The position numbers and the translations under genes were made by a program. A stretch of DNA of 59,260 nt from Cupriavidus basilensis OR16 (lineage in GTDB: Bacteria > Pseudomonadota > Gammaproteobacteria > Burkholderiales > Burkholderiaceae), in NCBI RefSeq assembly GCF_000243095.1, contig NZ_AHJE01000093.1:1-59260 (forward strand), given 5' to 3'. A model generated the notes under the pieces. The model searched no databases. It was not told where the DNA came from and saw only the letters and a program-made list of their open reading frames with translations. Positions within the stretch are counted from its first letter, which is position 1; every line of letters begins with the position of its first letter. Below, piece after piece: positions 41,534 to 50,994 of the stretch.

Positions 41534-42496
41534 ATGACGCAATTGCTCAATCTCGGCCAGGCGCGGGTTGTCGATCCGATCCTGACCACCATCGTCCAGG
41601 GCTATACCAACGGCGAGCTGGTCGGGAACTTCCTGTTTCCCGTGGTCCCGGTCGAAGTTTCCGGTGGCAAGGTGATCCAGTTCGGCAAGGAAGCCTTCCA
41701 GCTCTATGACACGCAGCGCGCCCCGGGCGGCCGCGCAGCGCGCATCAACGCCGGCTACCAGGGTGTCCCGTATGCCCTGGAAAACCACGGCCTGGACGCG
41801 CAGGTCCCGGACGAAATTTCCCGCGACGCGCAGCGCGTGCCTGGTATCGACCTGGCGAAGGTGTACATCAAGACCGTCCAGGATTCGCTGGGTCTGGGAG
41901 TGGAAGTGGCCCAGGCCACGATGGCGCGCGATGCCACCAAGTACGACGCGAACCACAAGCTCGCCCTGGCGGGTACGGCCAAGTGGAGCGATCCGTCCAG
42001 CGATCCCGCGGCAAACGTCAACGCGGGGCGCGAGGCGATCCGTGCGAGTACCGGCCGCTATCCGAACACGCTGCTGCTGTCGGCCATGGCCTTCACGGCG
42101 CTGCGCTTCCATCCCAAGATCCTCGAAAAGTTCAAGTACACCAGCTCCGCTTCGATTACCGAAGACATGCTGGCGAAGTACTTCAATGTTGACAGGGTCG
42201 TGGTGGGTGGCGCAGTCAAGGCCGACGACAAGGGCAATTTCACCGACGTGTGGGGAGCGGACGCAGTCCTGGCCTACGTGCCGATCCGTGCCGGCAACCT
42301 GTCCGAGGCAACCAAGGTTGGCGCCACCATTCAGCAGCCGTCCTATGGCTACACCTACACGATGCGCGGTCACCCGAACGTCGAGCAGCCGTATCGTGAC
42401 AATCCGTCCCGCAGCTGGGTGTATGGCCTGAACTGGGAACGCGCTCCGGTGCTGTCCGGCATCACCTCGGGCTTCCTGTTCCAGACCGTCGCATAA
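41534..42496 (+). CDS. Major capsid protein
   Basis: 320 aa. Capsid protein of the gpE-like HK97-fold group found in Mu-like phages (functional equivalent of Mu gpT): GELVGNFLFPVVPVEVSGGK, AINAGYQG-type region ARINAGYQGVPYALENHGLD, TEDMLAKYFNVDRVVVGGAV, PIRAGNLSEATKVGATIQQP and the C-terminal NWERAPVLSGITSGFLFQTV. Good AGGAGTCGTCT before ATG 41534. Intact. Confidence 0.9.
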   Translation: MTQLLNLGQARVVDPILTTIVQGYTNGELVGNFLFPVVPVEVSGGKVIQFGKEAFQLYDTQRAPGGRAARINAGYQGVPYALENHGLDAQVPDEISRDAQRVPGIDLAKVYIKTVQDSLGLGVEVAQATMARDATKYDANHKLALAGTAKWSDPSSDPAANVNAGREAIRASTGRYPNTLLLSAMAFTALRFHPKILEKFKYTSSASITEDMLAKYFNVDRVVVGGAVKADDKGNFTDVWGADAVLAYVPIRAGNLSEATKVGATIQQPSYGYTYTMRGHPNVEQPYRDNPSRSWVYGLNWERAPVLSGITSGFLFQTVA

Positions 42497-42506
42497 GGGG
42501 AGCGTC

Positions 42507-42810
42507 ATGCCGAAATTTTGGGTGCTGACCCCTCTCCTGACCGCAGAGGGACGTCTGGAGCCGGGTGAAGAGGTGGACCTCAAGCCCAAGGAAGCCCGCG
42601 AGCTGCTGGCCGCCGGCGCAATCTCGAAAGAGAAGCCCGTCGCTGTGCCGGTCACGACGGATTCTGCTGCCACTGCGACGCAGTTTGACCCGGCATGGCT
42701 CAACGCCTTGCGACTCCACCCCGGCAGCTGAACCGGCTGCCGCCCAGACCTCGACCGCGGCCGATGGCGGTCAAGGCGACGGCACCGGCGCCCAGAAGTC
42801 GGAAGGTTAA
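42507..42810 (+). CDS. Small head protein, possibly frameshifted near the C-terminus
   Basis: The frame from ATG 42507 gives 74 aa (VLTPLLTAEGRLEPGEEVDL, KPKEARELLAAGAISKEKP) and stops at 42731. The next frame over continues with an Ala/Gly-rich tail (STPAAEPAAAQTSTAADGGQ) and stops at 42810, 9 bp before the next gene, where an operon gene would normally end. One nucleotide too many between about 42690 and 42720 would explain both. The N-terminal fold resembles short head proteins following capsid genes. Disruption is likely but less certain than elsewhere. Confidence 0.6.
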
Positions 42811-42819
42811 GGACGCCTC

Positions 42820-43269
42820 GTGCCATACGCCACCGTCGACGATATGACCCGGATCTTCGGTCAGCGCGAGATGCTTGCGCTGACCGACCGGGACACGCAG
42901 GGTGTCATTGACGCCGCCGTGGCCACCGATGCGCTGGCCGGCGCCGAGTCCGAAATCAACGGCTACCTGGCGCGCCGCTATGTGCTGCCGCTCGATGCCG
43001 CAGATCCGATGCTCAAGACCGTTGCCTGTGCGATCGCCAGGTACCGCTTGACAGGCTCGGAAGCCACCGAGACTCAGCCTGTGCGGGACCGGTACCGGGA
43101 TGCCGTGCGCTGGCTGGAGCGCGTCGCCGATGGCGACGTGCTCCTAGTCGATGCCACCGGTCGCGCCCTGGGCGACCCGGGCAAGTCCGGCATGGGCAGC
43201 GTTAAATCCGTGCCAGGCCGCCGCGTGTTCAGCGACGGTAGCCTGGCCGACTACCGGTTCCGCGAATGA
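42820..43269 (+). CDS. Mu gp36-like protein (DUF1320)
   Basis: 149 aa from GTG 42820. Family features: PYATVDDMTRIFGQREMLAL, EINGYLARRYVLPL, CAIARYRLTGSEATE and RDAVRWLERVADGDVLL. Head-tail connector-type protein in the Mu 36-38 block. Overlaps the next gene by ATGA. Confidence 0.88.
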   Translation: MPYATVDDMTRIFGQREMLALTDRDTQGVIDAAVATDALAGAESEINGYLARRYVLPLDAADPMLKTVACAIARYRLTGSEATETQPVRDRYRDAVRWLERVADGDVLLVDATGRALGDPGKSGMGSVKSVPGRRVFSDGSLADYRFRE

Positions 43270-43844
43270 TCGGCCTCGTCGAATCCAAGATCGTTGCCGC
43301 CATCAAGGCGGCCGAGTTGGCGTATCCGCTCAAGTTCGTCGGCAGCTACGGCGGCGAGTTCGATGACGACATCGGGCTGGTCGTGCGCAACTTCCCCGGC
43401 GTGTGGGTGACCTTTGGTGGCAGTCTGAACAAGCCCCATGGCGTTTCGAAGGACAAGCAGCTCGTGACTGCGCGTTTTGCCGTGGTGGTCGGCGCCAGGA
43501 ACGTGCGGGGCGAGGAAGCGACGCGCCAGGGCACCACCGGGCCCAATGGTGCGGTGATCGAGCCTGGCACCTATCGCATGCTGGAAGACATTCGCGGCGT
43601 GTTGTGGGGTACTGACTTCGATCTGCCCATCCAGGCGCTGGAGCCGCGCGACGTTAAGACGCTCTACAACACCAGGCTCAACGATATGGCGCTGTCGGTG
43701 TTCGCCCAGGAGTACGAGACCTGCTGGATCGAGCAGAAGCCTACCGGCGATCTCCCGCTGCTCAAGGTGGTCGGCATGACGTACACGGACGCGGCCGACC
43801 CGTCGAGGGTAGTTTCCACCGACACCGTGATACTTAACACTTAG
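43266..43844 (+). CDS. Mu gp37-like protein (DUF1834)
   Basis: 192 aa. DUF1834 features: GLVESKIVAAIKAAELAYPL, the central GVWVTFGGSLN, the internal RFAVVVGARNVRGEEATRQG and a C-terminal LPLLKVVGMTYTDAADPSRV. Tail terminator/completion protein by position, before gp38 and the sheath gene. Confidence 0.85.
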   Translation: MIGLVESKIVAAIKAAELAYPLKFVGSYGGEFDDDIGLVVRNFPGVWVTFGGSLNKPHGVSKDKQLVTARFAVVVGARNVRGEEATRQGTTGPNGAVIEPGTYRMLEDIRGVLWGTDFDLPIQALEPRDVKTLYNTRLNDMALSVFAQEYETCWIEQKPTGDLPLLKVVGMTYTDAADPSRVVSTDTVILNT

Positions 43845-43853
43845 GAGCGAATC

Positions 43854-44048
43854 GTGCGCGTTAAAGCTGCACCGGGCATCCGGTTTCCCCGCGAGGACAA
43901 GCCTCGCAACTATATCGAGCAGGACGAGACCGAGGTACCTGCCACCGCCTACTACCTGAAGGCGATCGTGGACGGCGACCTGGTCGACCTGGACGCCGCC
44001 AAGCCGGCAGCTTCCAAAGCGGCCGCTTCCACCAACACCACGGCTTAA
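43854..44048 (+). CDS. Mu gp38-like protein (DUF2635)
   Basis: 64 aa from GTG 43854 with AGGAGCGAATC upstream. DUF2635 pattern: RVKAAPGIRFPREDKPRNYI then ATAYYLKAIVDGDLVD and an Ala/Lys tail. Small tail-block protein of unknown role. Confidence 0.82.
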   Translation: MRVKAAPGIRFPREDKPRNYIEQDETEVPATAYYLKAIVDGDLVDLDAAKPAASKAAASTNTTA

Positions 44049-44066
44049 CCATCAGGAGCCGACGCC

Positions 44067-45491
44067 ATGACGAGCCCTAACATCAGCTTCGACAAGATCC
44101 CGTCCTCGATCCGCAAACCGGGCAAGTACTTCGAGTTCAACACCAAGCTGGCGGTGCGGACCCTGCCGGGCAATCCGCAGCTCGTCGTGCTGATCGGCCA
44201 GCGGCTGGCCGCCGGCTCCGTGTCGGCAACTACCCTGGTCAACGTCTTCAGTGATCAGCAGGCTGGCGACTACTTCGGCCACGGATCCCAGCTGCACCTG
44301 ATGGCTCGCGCTGCCATCAAGGCGAACCCGTACCTGCAGCTCTCCGCCATCGCCCTGGACGATGCCGCCGGCTCCGTTGCGGCATCTGGCAGCTTGGCAC
44401 TGGCAGGCACTGCCACCGCCGGTGGGTCGTTTGCGATCAAGATCGGCAACGCGGATCCCATCGCTGTGGCCGTCTCCGTGGGCGACACGGCCGCCGTGGT
44501 GGCCACCGCCATCAACACCGCGCTGGCCAGCCTGGTCGACCTCCCCGTCGCCGCTGCCGTCAATGCCGGCACCGTGACCTTGACCGCCAAGAACAAGGGC
44601 TCCCAGGGCAACCTCATCCCGGTCACCATCCTCCAGAACGTCGCCGGCATCGTGCCGACCGTAACGGCCATGTCGGCGGGTGCCACCGACCCGGTGCTCT
44701 CGTCGGCACTGACTGCCATTTTCCCGGCCGGCCACAACATCGTCTGCTCCGGCCTGAACGACCAGGTCAGCCTGACCGCACTGCGCACGCACCTGGCGTC
44801 GGTTGGCAGCCCGATGGAACAGCGTGATGCGCTGGGCGTCTATGCCACCACCGGCACGCTCGGCGCCGCCTCGACGCTGGCCGGCCTGATCAACGACGGC
44901 TTCACCACCACGGCATTCCTGCGTGCCACCCGCAGCCTACCGTGCGAGCTGGCCGCGGCTTATGCCGCAGTGATCGCGTCGGAAGAAGATCCAGCGCGGC
45001 CGCTCAACACCCTCGAGCTGGTCGGCATTGATGTCCCCGACGCCTCCCAGTGGCTGGGCCGCACCGAGCAGGAGAACCTGCTCTACAACGGCGTCACGCC
45101 CATCGAGATCGGCCCGGGCCAGAAGGTGCAGATCGTGCGCGCCATCACCACCTATCTGGTTGACCCCCAAGGGGTGCAGGATCCCTCCATGCTGGACGTG
45201 ACGACGCCGCGCACGCTCTTCTATATGCGCAAGGCCTACCGCCAGCGTATCGCCCTGCGCTTCCCGCGGGAGAAGCTCTCTGGCCGAACCGCGCCGAAGG
45301 TCCGCAGCGAGCTGCTCGACGTCTCGTACAAGGCCGAAGAGCTGGAGATCATCGAGAACGTCGACCAATGGAAGGACTATCTCCTGGTCGAGCGGGACAG
45401 CCAGGACGTGAGCCGCCTGAACGCCAAGATCCCGACCGACGTGGTCAACGGTTTCCACATCTTCGCCGGCCGCCTGGATCTGATCCTCTAA
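44067..45491 (+). CDS. Tail sheath protein (Mu gpL-like)
   Basis: 474 aa contractile sheath subunit. Features: ISFDKIPSSIRKPGKYFEFN at the N-terminus, a variable surface domain with SLALAGTATAGG and TVTLTAKNKGSQGNLIPVTI, TEQENLLYNGVTPIEIGPGQ-type segment and the conserved C-terminal interlocking part (IVRAITTYLVDPQGVQDPSM onward). AGGAGCCGACGCC before the ATG. With the tube gene next, this is a myovirus tail. Confidence 0.92.
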   Translation: MTSPNISFDKIPSSIRKPGKYFEFNTKLAVRTLPGNPQLVVLIGQRLAAGSVSATTLVNVFSDQQAGDYFGHGSQLHLMARAAIKANPYLQLSAIALDDAAGSVAASGSLALAGTATAGGSFAIKIGNADPIAVAVSVGDTAAVVATAINTALASLVDLPVAAAVNAGTVTLTAKNKGSQGNLIPVTILQNVAGIVPTVTAMSAGATDPVLSSALTAIFPAGHNIVCSGLNDQVSLTALRTHLASVGSPMEQRDALGVYATTGTLGAASTLAGLINDGFTTTAFLRATRSLPCELAAAYAAVIASEEDPARPLNTLELVGIDVPDASQWLGRTEQENLLYNGVTPIEIGPGQKVQIVRAITTYLVDPQGVQDPSMLDVTTPRTLFYMRKAYRQRIALRFPREKLSGRTAPKVRSELLDVSYKAEELEIIENVDQWKDYLLVERDSQDVSRLNAKIPTDVVNGFHIFAGRLDLIL

Positions 45492-45516
45492 CGATTTAAC
45501 GCCATAAGGAGCCATC

Positions 45517-45900
45517 ATGGCAATTCCGAAGGAGTACCTGGGCGCGATCGTCCTCGAGGTCGATGGTCGCGAGATCGAGATCGAGAGCTACCAGGTCGAC
45601 GATGACACCGGCCGCAAGCTGGTGAAGACCATGAACCGCACCGGGCGGCCGTCGGGCTTCACCCAGGGTGTGGGCGAGTACAGCCTCTCCCTGACCGCGC
45701 CTATCCCCGTCGACGCGTCGGAGGAGGTCGACTGGGCCTCGATCGTGGGCGCCAAGCTGACCCATTACCCGAGCACCACCACGGGCAAACGGATCAGCTT
45801 CCTGGGCTGCTTCACGCTGAAAGTCAGCGAGAAGTACCAGGTCGACAACGAGGCCAAGCGTGACATCACCATGGCGGCCATCAAGAGGGTGAACGAGTAA
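45517..45900 (+). CDS. Tail tube protein (Mu gpM-like)
   Basis: 127 aa. LGAIVLEVDGREIEIESYQV, KLVKTMNRTGRPSGFTQGVG, YSLSLTAPIPVD and the C-terminal ITMAAIKRVNE fit the Mu-type tail tube. AAGGAGCCATC before the ATG. TAATG overlap with the tail chaperone gene. Confidence 0.88.
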   Translation: MAIPKEYLGAIVLEVDGREIEIESYQVDDDTGRKLVKTMNRTGRPSGFTQGVGEYSLSLTAPIPVDASEEVDWASIVGAKLTHYPSTTTGKRISFLGCFTLKVSEKYQVDNEAKRDITMAAIKRVNE

Positions 45901-46256
45901 TGGAGACCACGATCACGGTTAAGGGGCAACTGCTCGACGGCGTTGCCTATGACGACCTGGTGCACGTCGAGTTCGAGATCCGGCCGGCGAGCGTCGAGGA
46001 CCAGCTCCTTGCGCTCGAGGACGTAGCGGCCGATTCGACCGACGAGGACGTGGATAAGGGCGTGCACGAAGCCCGCATCCGCCTGGCCATGGTTGTGCGC
46101 CAGATCGTTTCGCTGGGCACCATCCCGCGCGAGAAGATCTCCTACGCCTGGTTGCGGCACTGGCTCTCCCCCGACGACTTCGACGTCCTCTACCAGAAGT
46201 CGGAGGAAGCCCGAAAAAAGCGGCGCGCGCTGCCGAAGGCCGGCGCGACTTTCTGA
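45900..46256 (+). CDS. Tail assembly chaperone, short form (Mu gp41-like)
   Basis: 118 aa, zero-frame product. TITVKGQLLDGVAYDDLVHV at the N-terminus, then helical AMVVRQIVSLGTIPREKISY and YAWLRHWLSPDDFDVLY. In contractile and siphovirus tails this protein and its -1 frameshifted longer form chaperone the tape measure. ATG overlaps the tube stop. The slippery heptamer is at 46214-46220. Confidence 0.85.
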   Translation: METTITVKGQLLDGVAYDDLVHVEFEIRPASVEDQLLALEDVAADSTDEDVDKGVHEARIRLAMVVRQIVSLGTIPREKISYAWLRHWLSPDDFDVLYQKSEEARKKRRALPKAGATF

Positions 46257-46429
46257 TCGTCTCCGCCGCATTCTGGCAGCGCGCCGGTGTCACCGAGGCG
46301 CAGCTGCGGACCATGAGCCTGGCCGAGCTGGATATGCGCGCCAGGCTCTACTTCCCCGAGAAGGGCAAGGGCAACGGTACCAGGTTCGTCAATCAGCGGT
46401 TGTTGCGCAAGAAACAGAAGCCGCAATAG
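45900..46429 (+). CDS. Tail assembly chaperone, -1 frameshift product
   Basis: Predicted 176-aa product: 107 codons of the short form, then a -1 slip at A AAA AAG and 69 codons in the new frame (RRDFLIVSAAFWQRAGVTEA, TMSLAELDMRARLYFPEKGK, RLLRKKQKPQ) to TAG 46427-46429. The region 46257-46429 has no other start or ribosome binding site, and its coding pattern is clearly protein-like, which supports frameshifting rather than a separate gene. Programmed -1 shifting at this spot is established for tail chaperones. Confidence 0.85.
46214..46220 (+). promoter_or_regulatory. Programmed -1 frameshift slippery site A AAA AAG
   Basis: Heptamer in the correct zero-frame phase (codons CGA AAA AAG CGG), the most efficient slippery sequence class in bacteria. 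A GC-rich stretch follows (CGGCGCGCGCTGCCG) and could form a stimulating structure. Confidence 0.85.
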
Positions 46430-46450
46430 CGTTAAATCACCGAGGCCAGC

Positions 46451-48470
46451 ATGTCTAGTAAGCAACTCGACCTGGCGCTGGTCCTGGCCCTCAAGGACAG
46501 CGCCAGCGGCCAGCTGAGCAAGAACCTCAACCAGGTCGCCGATAGCGCACGCAAGCTGGCCACCCAGGCCGACACCCTGGAGAAGGGATTCGACGGCGTC
46601 TCCCGGAGCATCCAGGGTGTGGCCGAGGCCGGCCGGATCCTGGGAAGCCGTCCGATCCCCCAGACCCTCACGCAGTACTTCCGCCAGGTGGTCCGCGAAG
46701 CGAACTTGGCGGAGCGCTCCATCCGCGCGATAGGCACCACGCTCGGACGCGGCTTCCAGATCGGCGGTGCGTTCAAGGCCGGCCAGATGGTGCTGGCCGA
46801 CCCTATCCAGCGTGCCGCCAACTACGGCGTGACCCTCGCACACATGGCGAACACCGCCTATGCCGGCCGCCCCTTGGAGGAGCGGAAGGCGGGTATGCGC
46901 TTCCTGAACGAAGCGATCGAGAAATCGGTACGCGTCGGCGGTGGCACGCGAGAAGGCGCCGCCGAGACCATGGACTCGCTGATCGCGCGCAACGCGATCG
47001 GCAGCCCGAAGGATGTCGCCGCGCTGATGCCGACCATCATGATGGCGGCCACGGCCGGCAAGGCTGACCCTATCGAGATCGGCAAGATCGTCTCGACCGC
47101 CGTTAAAACCGGTGGCATCAAGGTTGGCGAGATCCCGGACGTCCTGGGCGGCGCACTCTACGCCGGCCAGCAAGGCGGCTTCGAGCTCAAGGACATGGCA
47201 AAGTGGCTGCCGGAGCAGATGGCCATGGCAAAGAAGGCCGGCCTGACCAACAAGTCCGGCATGGCCAAGATGCTCGCGCTCAACGAACTCTCGATCGATG
47301 CCGCCGGGTCGACCGATGCAGCCGGCAACAACGTCCGCGACTTTCTGCACGAGCTCAACGCCACGAACACGGCAAACCACCTCAAGCGCTTCTCGATCGA
47401 CAAGAAGAGCGGCCGGATCCTCGAAAAATCGGGCCACAGTCGCGGCGGCGACCATATCGATCTGGGCGCCACGCTCGCGGCAAACGCCGAAAAGGGCATC
47501 TCGGCAGACGACACCATGATCTCGCTTGTGCGCAACATCGCCGAGAGCAACCCGAAGTTCCAGGCCATCAAGAAGAAGTACCTGGCGTCCAAGGCCTCGG
47601 GCGACAAGTCGGGGGCGACCGAGAACTACCAGGCAGCCTATGACATTCTGCTAGGCGCTGGCGTGGGAAAGATCTTCCACAACCAGCAGGCACTGCTCGG
47701 TGGCATTGGCGCCATCATGGACCCTGAAGGCTACCGGAACATGGTTAAACAGTTCCGGGAGAACATGACGGACCTGCCCATCCGGGACAACATGGCGCTG
47801 ATCCAGGACACTGCCGGGTTCAAGATGCAGCAGTTCGAGAATGAGCGCCAGTTCGCCCAGCAAGCCGCCCTCGACAAGCTGACGCCGGCCCTGGGCACGC
47901 TCGCTGACAAGGCGACCGAGCTGTACCAGAAATACCCTGGCTACAGCGCAGCGATCGAGGGCGCCACGCTGGGGCGGGCTAACGGCGCTTGCGGCGGCAG
48001 CTGGCACGGCCGCACTGGTCGGCGTTCTGACCCGCGGCGCTCCGCTCCTGGGCGGTGCCGCTGGGGGTGCCGCCGCGGCCGGAGCCGGTGGTGCAGCTGC
48101 CGGCGCCGCGGGCGCGGCAGGCGCTGGGGCCAGTGCCGGATGGATGGCCCGCACGCTACCGTGGTTGGCTAAACCTGCGGCAGGCCTGTCCCTGCTGCTC
48201 CATAGTGGCGATCTCGGCGAAGGCGAGGACGCGGAGCTGGCCCGGCGCCGCGGCATGCCCGCCACCCTGACCAGTGTCGCAGCGCGCGTGCCAGACACCG
48301 CCCTGGTCGACGGGATCCGTGCCCAGCAGCAGACCATGCAGCAGACCGTCCAGGCACTCACACAGCTCGCCGACCGGCCGATGGTGCTCAAGAGTCAACT
48401 GGTGGTCGACGGCCGCGTCCTGGCGGAAGCGATCAGCGATATCGACGGCAGAGACGCTTCCAGGCACTAG
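46451..48470 (+). pseudogene. Tail tape measure protein, frameshifted in its C-terminal third
   Basis: About 673 residues when repaired. The N-terminus has LALVLALKDSASGQLSKNLN and coiled-coil helices; the middle matches phage tape measure (TP901-type) blocks (GATMDSL-like ETMDSLIARNAIGSPKDVAA, EIPDVLGGALYAGQQGGFEL). The first frame stops at 48172. Homologous sequence instead continues in the +1 frame: LTALAAAAGTAALVGVLTRG, a Gly/Ala membrane-like stretch, then WMARTLPWLAKPAAGLSLLL to TAG 48470. The switch lies in the G-rich run GGGGCGGG at 47971-47978, where one G too many explains it. The tape measure length sets tail length, so truncation should block tail assembly. Confidence 0.82.
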
Positions 48471-48485
48471 GTAGCAGCGTAGACC

Positions 48486-48527
48486 GAACCCCTTCTGGCT
48501 GGCCTGCTTCGAGACGGCGGCATACCT
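48486..48527 (+). promoter_or_regulatory. Predicted late promoter before gpN
   Basis: GACCGAACCCCTTC (48482-48495), followed about 26 nt later by a GCATACC/GGTATGC hairpin. CATACC (about 48521-48526) is a possible -10. No Shine-Dalgarno precedes the downstream ATG. Confidence 0.52.
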
Positions 48528-48571
48528 TCCGGGTATGCGCCGCTGCTCCCACTTCCTCACTCGTCTCCGCC

Positions 48572-49876
48572 ATGGCCTGGAAAGATAATCTCCTTCCGGC
48601 CAGCTTCCGTGGCGTTGCCTTCGAAGTGCTAAGCATCGAGGACACCCTGCGGCGCTCCGTCGCCGAGCACGAGTATGCCTACCTCGAGGGCACCGACACC
48701 GAAGATCTGGGCGGCAAGGGCCGGCGGCTCACGGTGCAAGCCATCTTCTGGGGCAACGACTATGAGACACGGCTCCGTGACTTCATAACCGCCCTCGAAA
48801 CGCCAGGCGAGGGCGAGCTGATCCACCCGGTGTTCGGCAGCCGGCGGATGCAGCTCACCGGCGCGCGCATCGGCCACACCGCGGAAATGCCGGATGCGGC
48901 CACGCTGTCCCTTGAGTTCACCGAAAGCCGCATCGGCCAGTCGTTCTTCAATGCAACCCTGGCGGCATCCAAGCCGGACGCCGCTGCGAACGGCGCGGAC
49001 ACGTCCTGGCTGGCGGCCGTCAACAGCTTCCGCTTCGCGCTTCCATCGCTCAAGTCCCTGGTGCCAGGCGTCGCCGAGGCGCTCGCGCTGGCGGACGCGA
49101 TCGACAGCAAGGTCGTGCAGATCCGCAACCTCGTTAGCGGGTACGTCAGCTCCGGCCTGAGCGCACTCAACTATCCCACGGCCTGGATGGGCGACATTCG
49201 TGGCTTGTTCCAGACCATCGCCGATCCGTTCCGCAACAGTGCGCTAACGCGCCTGGTGTCGAGCTCGAGCAGCGGCAACACTGCGCCGTCGCTGAATGTC
49301 GGCTCGGTCCCCGCGCGTCTGTCTGCGTGGAACTCGGGCACGGCGGCGGCATCCGAGGCAGTGACCGCTGGAGCCACCAGCACGGCTTCCTTCACCACCT
49401 TGCGCCTGGCGACCGAGGGAACGCTGAAGCAGGCCAACGCACTTGCCGACGCCCAGGTGCGCCTAGCCTCGACGCTGGCCCTGGTCGAGCTCGCCGCCGC
49501 CATCTTCAGCGCGGAGATCGACGACACGCCGACGCTCAACCCGGACGAAGTGGAGCAGATCACCAACGATGCCAGGGCCGCCCTCCAGGCGTCGCTCGAT
49601 GATATGCGCACCGTCTTCGATGCCGAGCACGCCAGGTATATCACCGAGCCGCTGAAGACGACCGCCCTGGCAGTCCAGGATGCCGCCAGGGCAGTTCTGG
49701 TCCTGCGGCCGCCGGTGTTGGTCCGCCAGGCGCCGATCACGGGTAACCTGGCCCTGATCGCCTTCTCGCTGTACGGCGACTACACGCGCTGTTACGAGCT
49801 CGCGCGCCTGAATCCTCAGATCAAGCTGCCGAACTTCATCAAGGCTGGCCAGTTGATCAACGCCTACGCCTCATGA
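48572..49876 (+). CDS. DNA circularisation/baseplate hub protein (Mu gpN-like)
   Basis: 434 aa. The N-terminal DNA_circ_N domain is clear: WKDNLLPASFRGVAFEVLSI, EHEYAYLEGTDTEDLGGKGR and FGSRRMQLTGARIGH. The middle is helical and Ala/Ser-rich. The C-terminal 50 residues (ALIAFSLYGDYTRCYELARL, KLPNFIKAGQLINAY) look like a LysM-type tail. Known roles include tail/DNA injection and baseplate. Stop overlaps the next start (ATGA). Confidence 0.88.
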   Translation: MAWKDNLLPASFRGVAFEVLSIEDTLRRSVAEHEYAYLEGTDTEDLGGKGRRLTVQAIFWGNDYETRLRDFITALETPGEGELIHPVFGSRRMQLTGARIGHTAEMPDAATLSLEFTESRIGQSFFNATLAASKPDAAANGADTSWLAAVNSFRFALPSLKSLVPGVAEALALADAIDSKVVQIRNLVSGYVSSGLSALNYPTAWMGDIRGLFQTIADPFRNSALTRLVSSSSSGNTAPSLNVGSVPARLSAWNSGTAAASEAVTAGATSTASFTTLRLATEGTLKQANALADAQVRLASTLALVELAAAIFSAEIDDTPTLNPDEVEQITNDARAALQASLDDMRTVFDAEHARYITEPLKTTALAVQDAARAVLVLRPPVLVRQAPITGNLALIAFSLYGDYTRCYELARLNPQIKLPNFIKAGQLINAYAS

Positions 49877-50994
49877 GCGCCTTCAATGATCGGGTCTCGC
49901 TGACCGTGGGCGGCCGGCAGCACTCTGGCTGGTCCTACTACGAGATTGACAGCAATCTGCTGATCCCTGCCGACGGCTGGCAACTCAGGCTTGCGCTAGA
50001 GTCGGGCCGGCTGCCACCCGTAGTGACCCGTGGTGCGCCCGTCGAGGTGCGCGTGAACGATAAGCTGGTGCTCACCGGCCGCATCGACACCATCCGGGAC
50101 AAGGTGGCGAAGGATAGCCACACGCTGACCATCGCGGGGCGAGATGCGGCCGCTGTTCTCGCGGACTGCTCGGCGCCCATCTTCGTCAGCCGCAAGGCGA
50201 CGCTGCCCGAGGTCGTCAGCAAGGTGGTCACCCCGCTGGGGATCACCAAGGTTCGCATCGAGTCGGCGACGAGTGTCTTCGAGAAGGTCAACGTCGAGCC
50301 GGGGGACTCGGCCTGGGAAGTCCTCGCCCATGCCGCCGAGGCGAACGGCCTTTGGCCCTGGTTCGATCCGGATGGAACGCTCGTCATTGGCGGGCCAGAT
50401 TACACCCGCGCGCCGGTGGCCACGCTGGTCAAGCGATTCTCGGGCAAAGGCAACAACGTCGAGTCTATCGAGCGTGTCGACTCGATCGCGCGCTGCTATT
50501 CAGAGATCACCGTACTGTCCCAGTCGCACACCACCGAGCTGGAAGCGGCAAAGACCGTGGTTAAGGCGACCTATCGAGATCCATCCGTGCCCTGGTATCG
50601 GCCGCGGATCGTGATCGACCATGAGGCGAACAGCCAGCAAGCCGCAGCGGATCGGGCGCAGAAGCTGCAGGCGGACAGCCGGCTCAACGGATTCACCCTC
50701 GAAGCGGAAGTGGCTGGCCACACCATCCATGCACCTGGTGCGCCTGGCAACGGCTTGCTCTGGACGCCAGGGCAGCGCGTCGACGTACTGTCCGAGCCGC
50801 ATGACATCAATGCCACCTTTTTCATGATCGGCCGCCGGTTAAGTGGCGGGCGCGATCGCCCGACGCTCACGCGGCTGACGCTCAAGGAAGACGGGATGTG
50901 GGTGATTAAGCCGCATCCGCACAACAAGCGCCATCGCCGCGGCCGCAATGGCATCGCCGGCGGCGAGGGCCAGATCTATGAGGTGGACGGCTAA
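49873..50994 (+). CDS. Baseplate hub protein (Mu gpP-like)
   Basis: 373 aa, gp27/late-control-D type hub. VSLTVGGRQHSGWSYYEIDS, PVEVRVNDKLVLTGRIDTIR, SWEVLAHAAEANGL-like AWEVLAHAAEANGLWPWFDP and a C-terminal RRLSGGRDRPTLTRLTLKED fit the family. ATGA overlap with gpN and TAATG with the next gene. Confidence 0.88.
   Translation: MSAFNDRVSLTVGGRQHSGWSYYEIDSNLLIPADGWQLRLALESGRLPPVVTRGAPVEVRVNDKLVLTGRIDTIRDKVAKDSHTLTIAGRDAAAVLADCSAPIFVSRKATLPEVVSKVVTPLGITKVRIESATSVFEKVNVEPGDSAWEVLAHAAEANGLWPWFDPDGTLVIGGPDYTRAPVATLVKRFSGKGNNVESIERVDSIARCYSEITVLSQSHTTELEAAKTVVKATYRDPSVPWYRPRIVIDHEANSQQAAADRAQKLQADSRLNGFTLEAEVAGHTIHAPGAPGNGLLWTPGQRVDVLSEPHDINATFFMIGRRLSGGRDRPTLTRLTLKEDGMWVIKPHPHNKRHRRGRNGIAGGEGQIYEVDG

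Noticed and set aside
46257..46429. Separate small gene between the tail chaperone and tape measure
   Set aside because: There is no start codon with a ribosome binding site, and the frame joins the upstream gene through A AAA AAG, so it is a frameshift extension.
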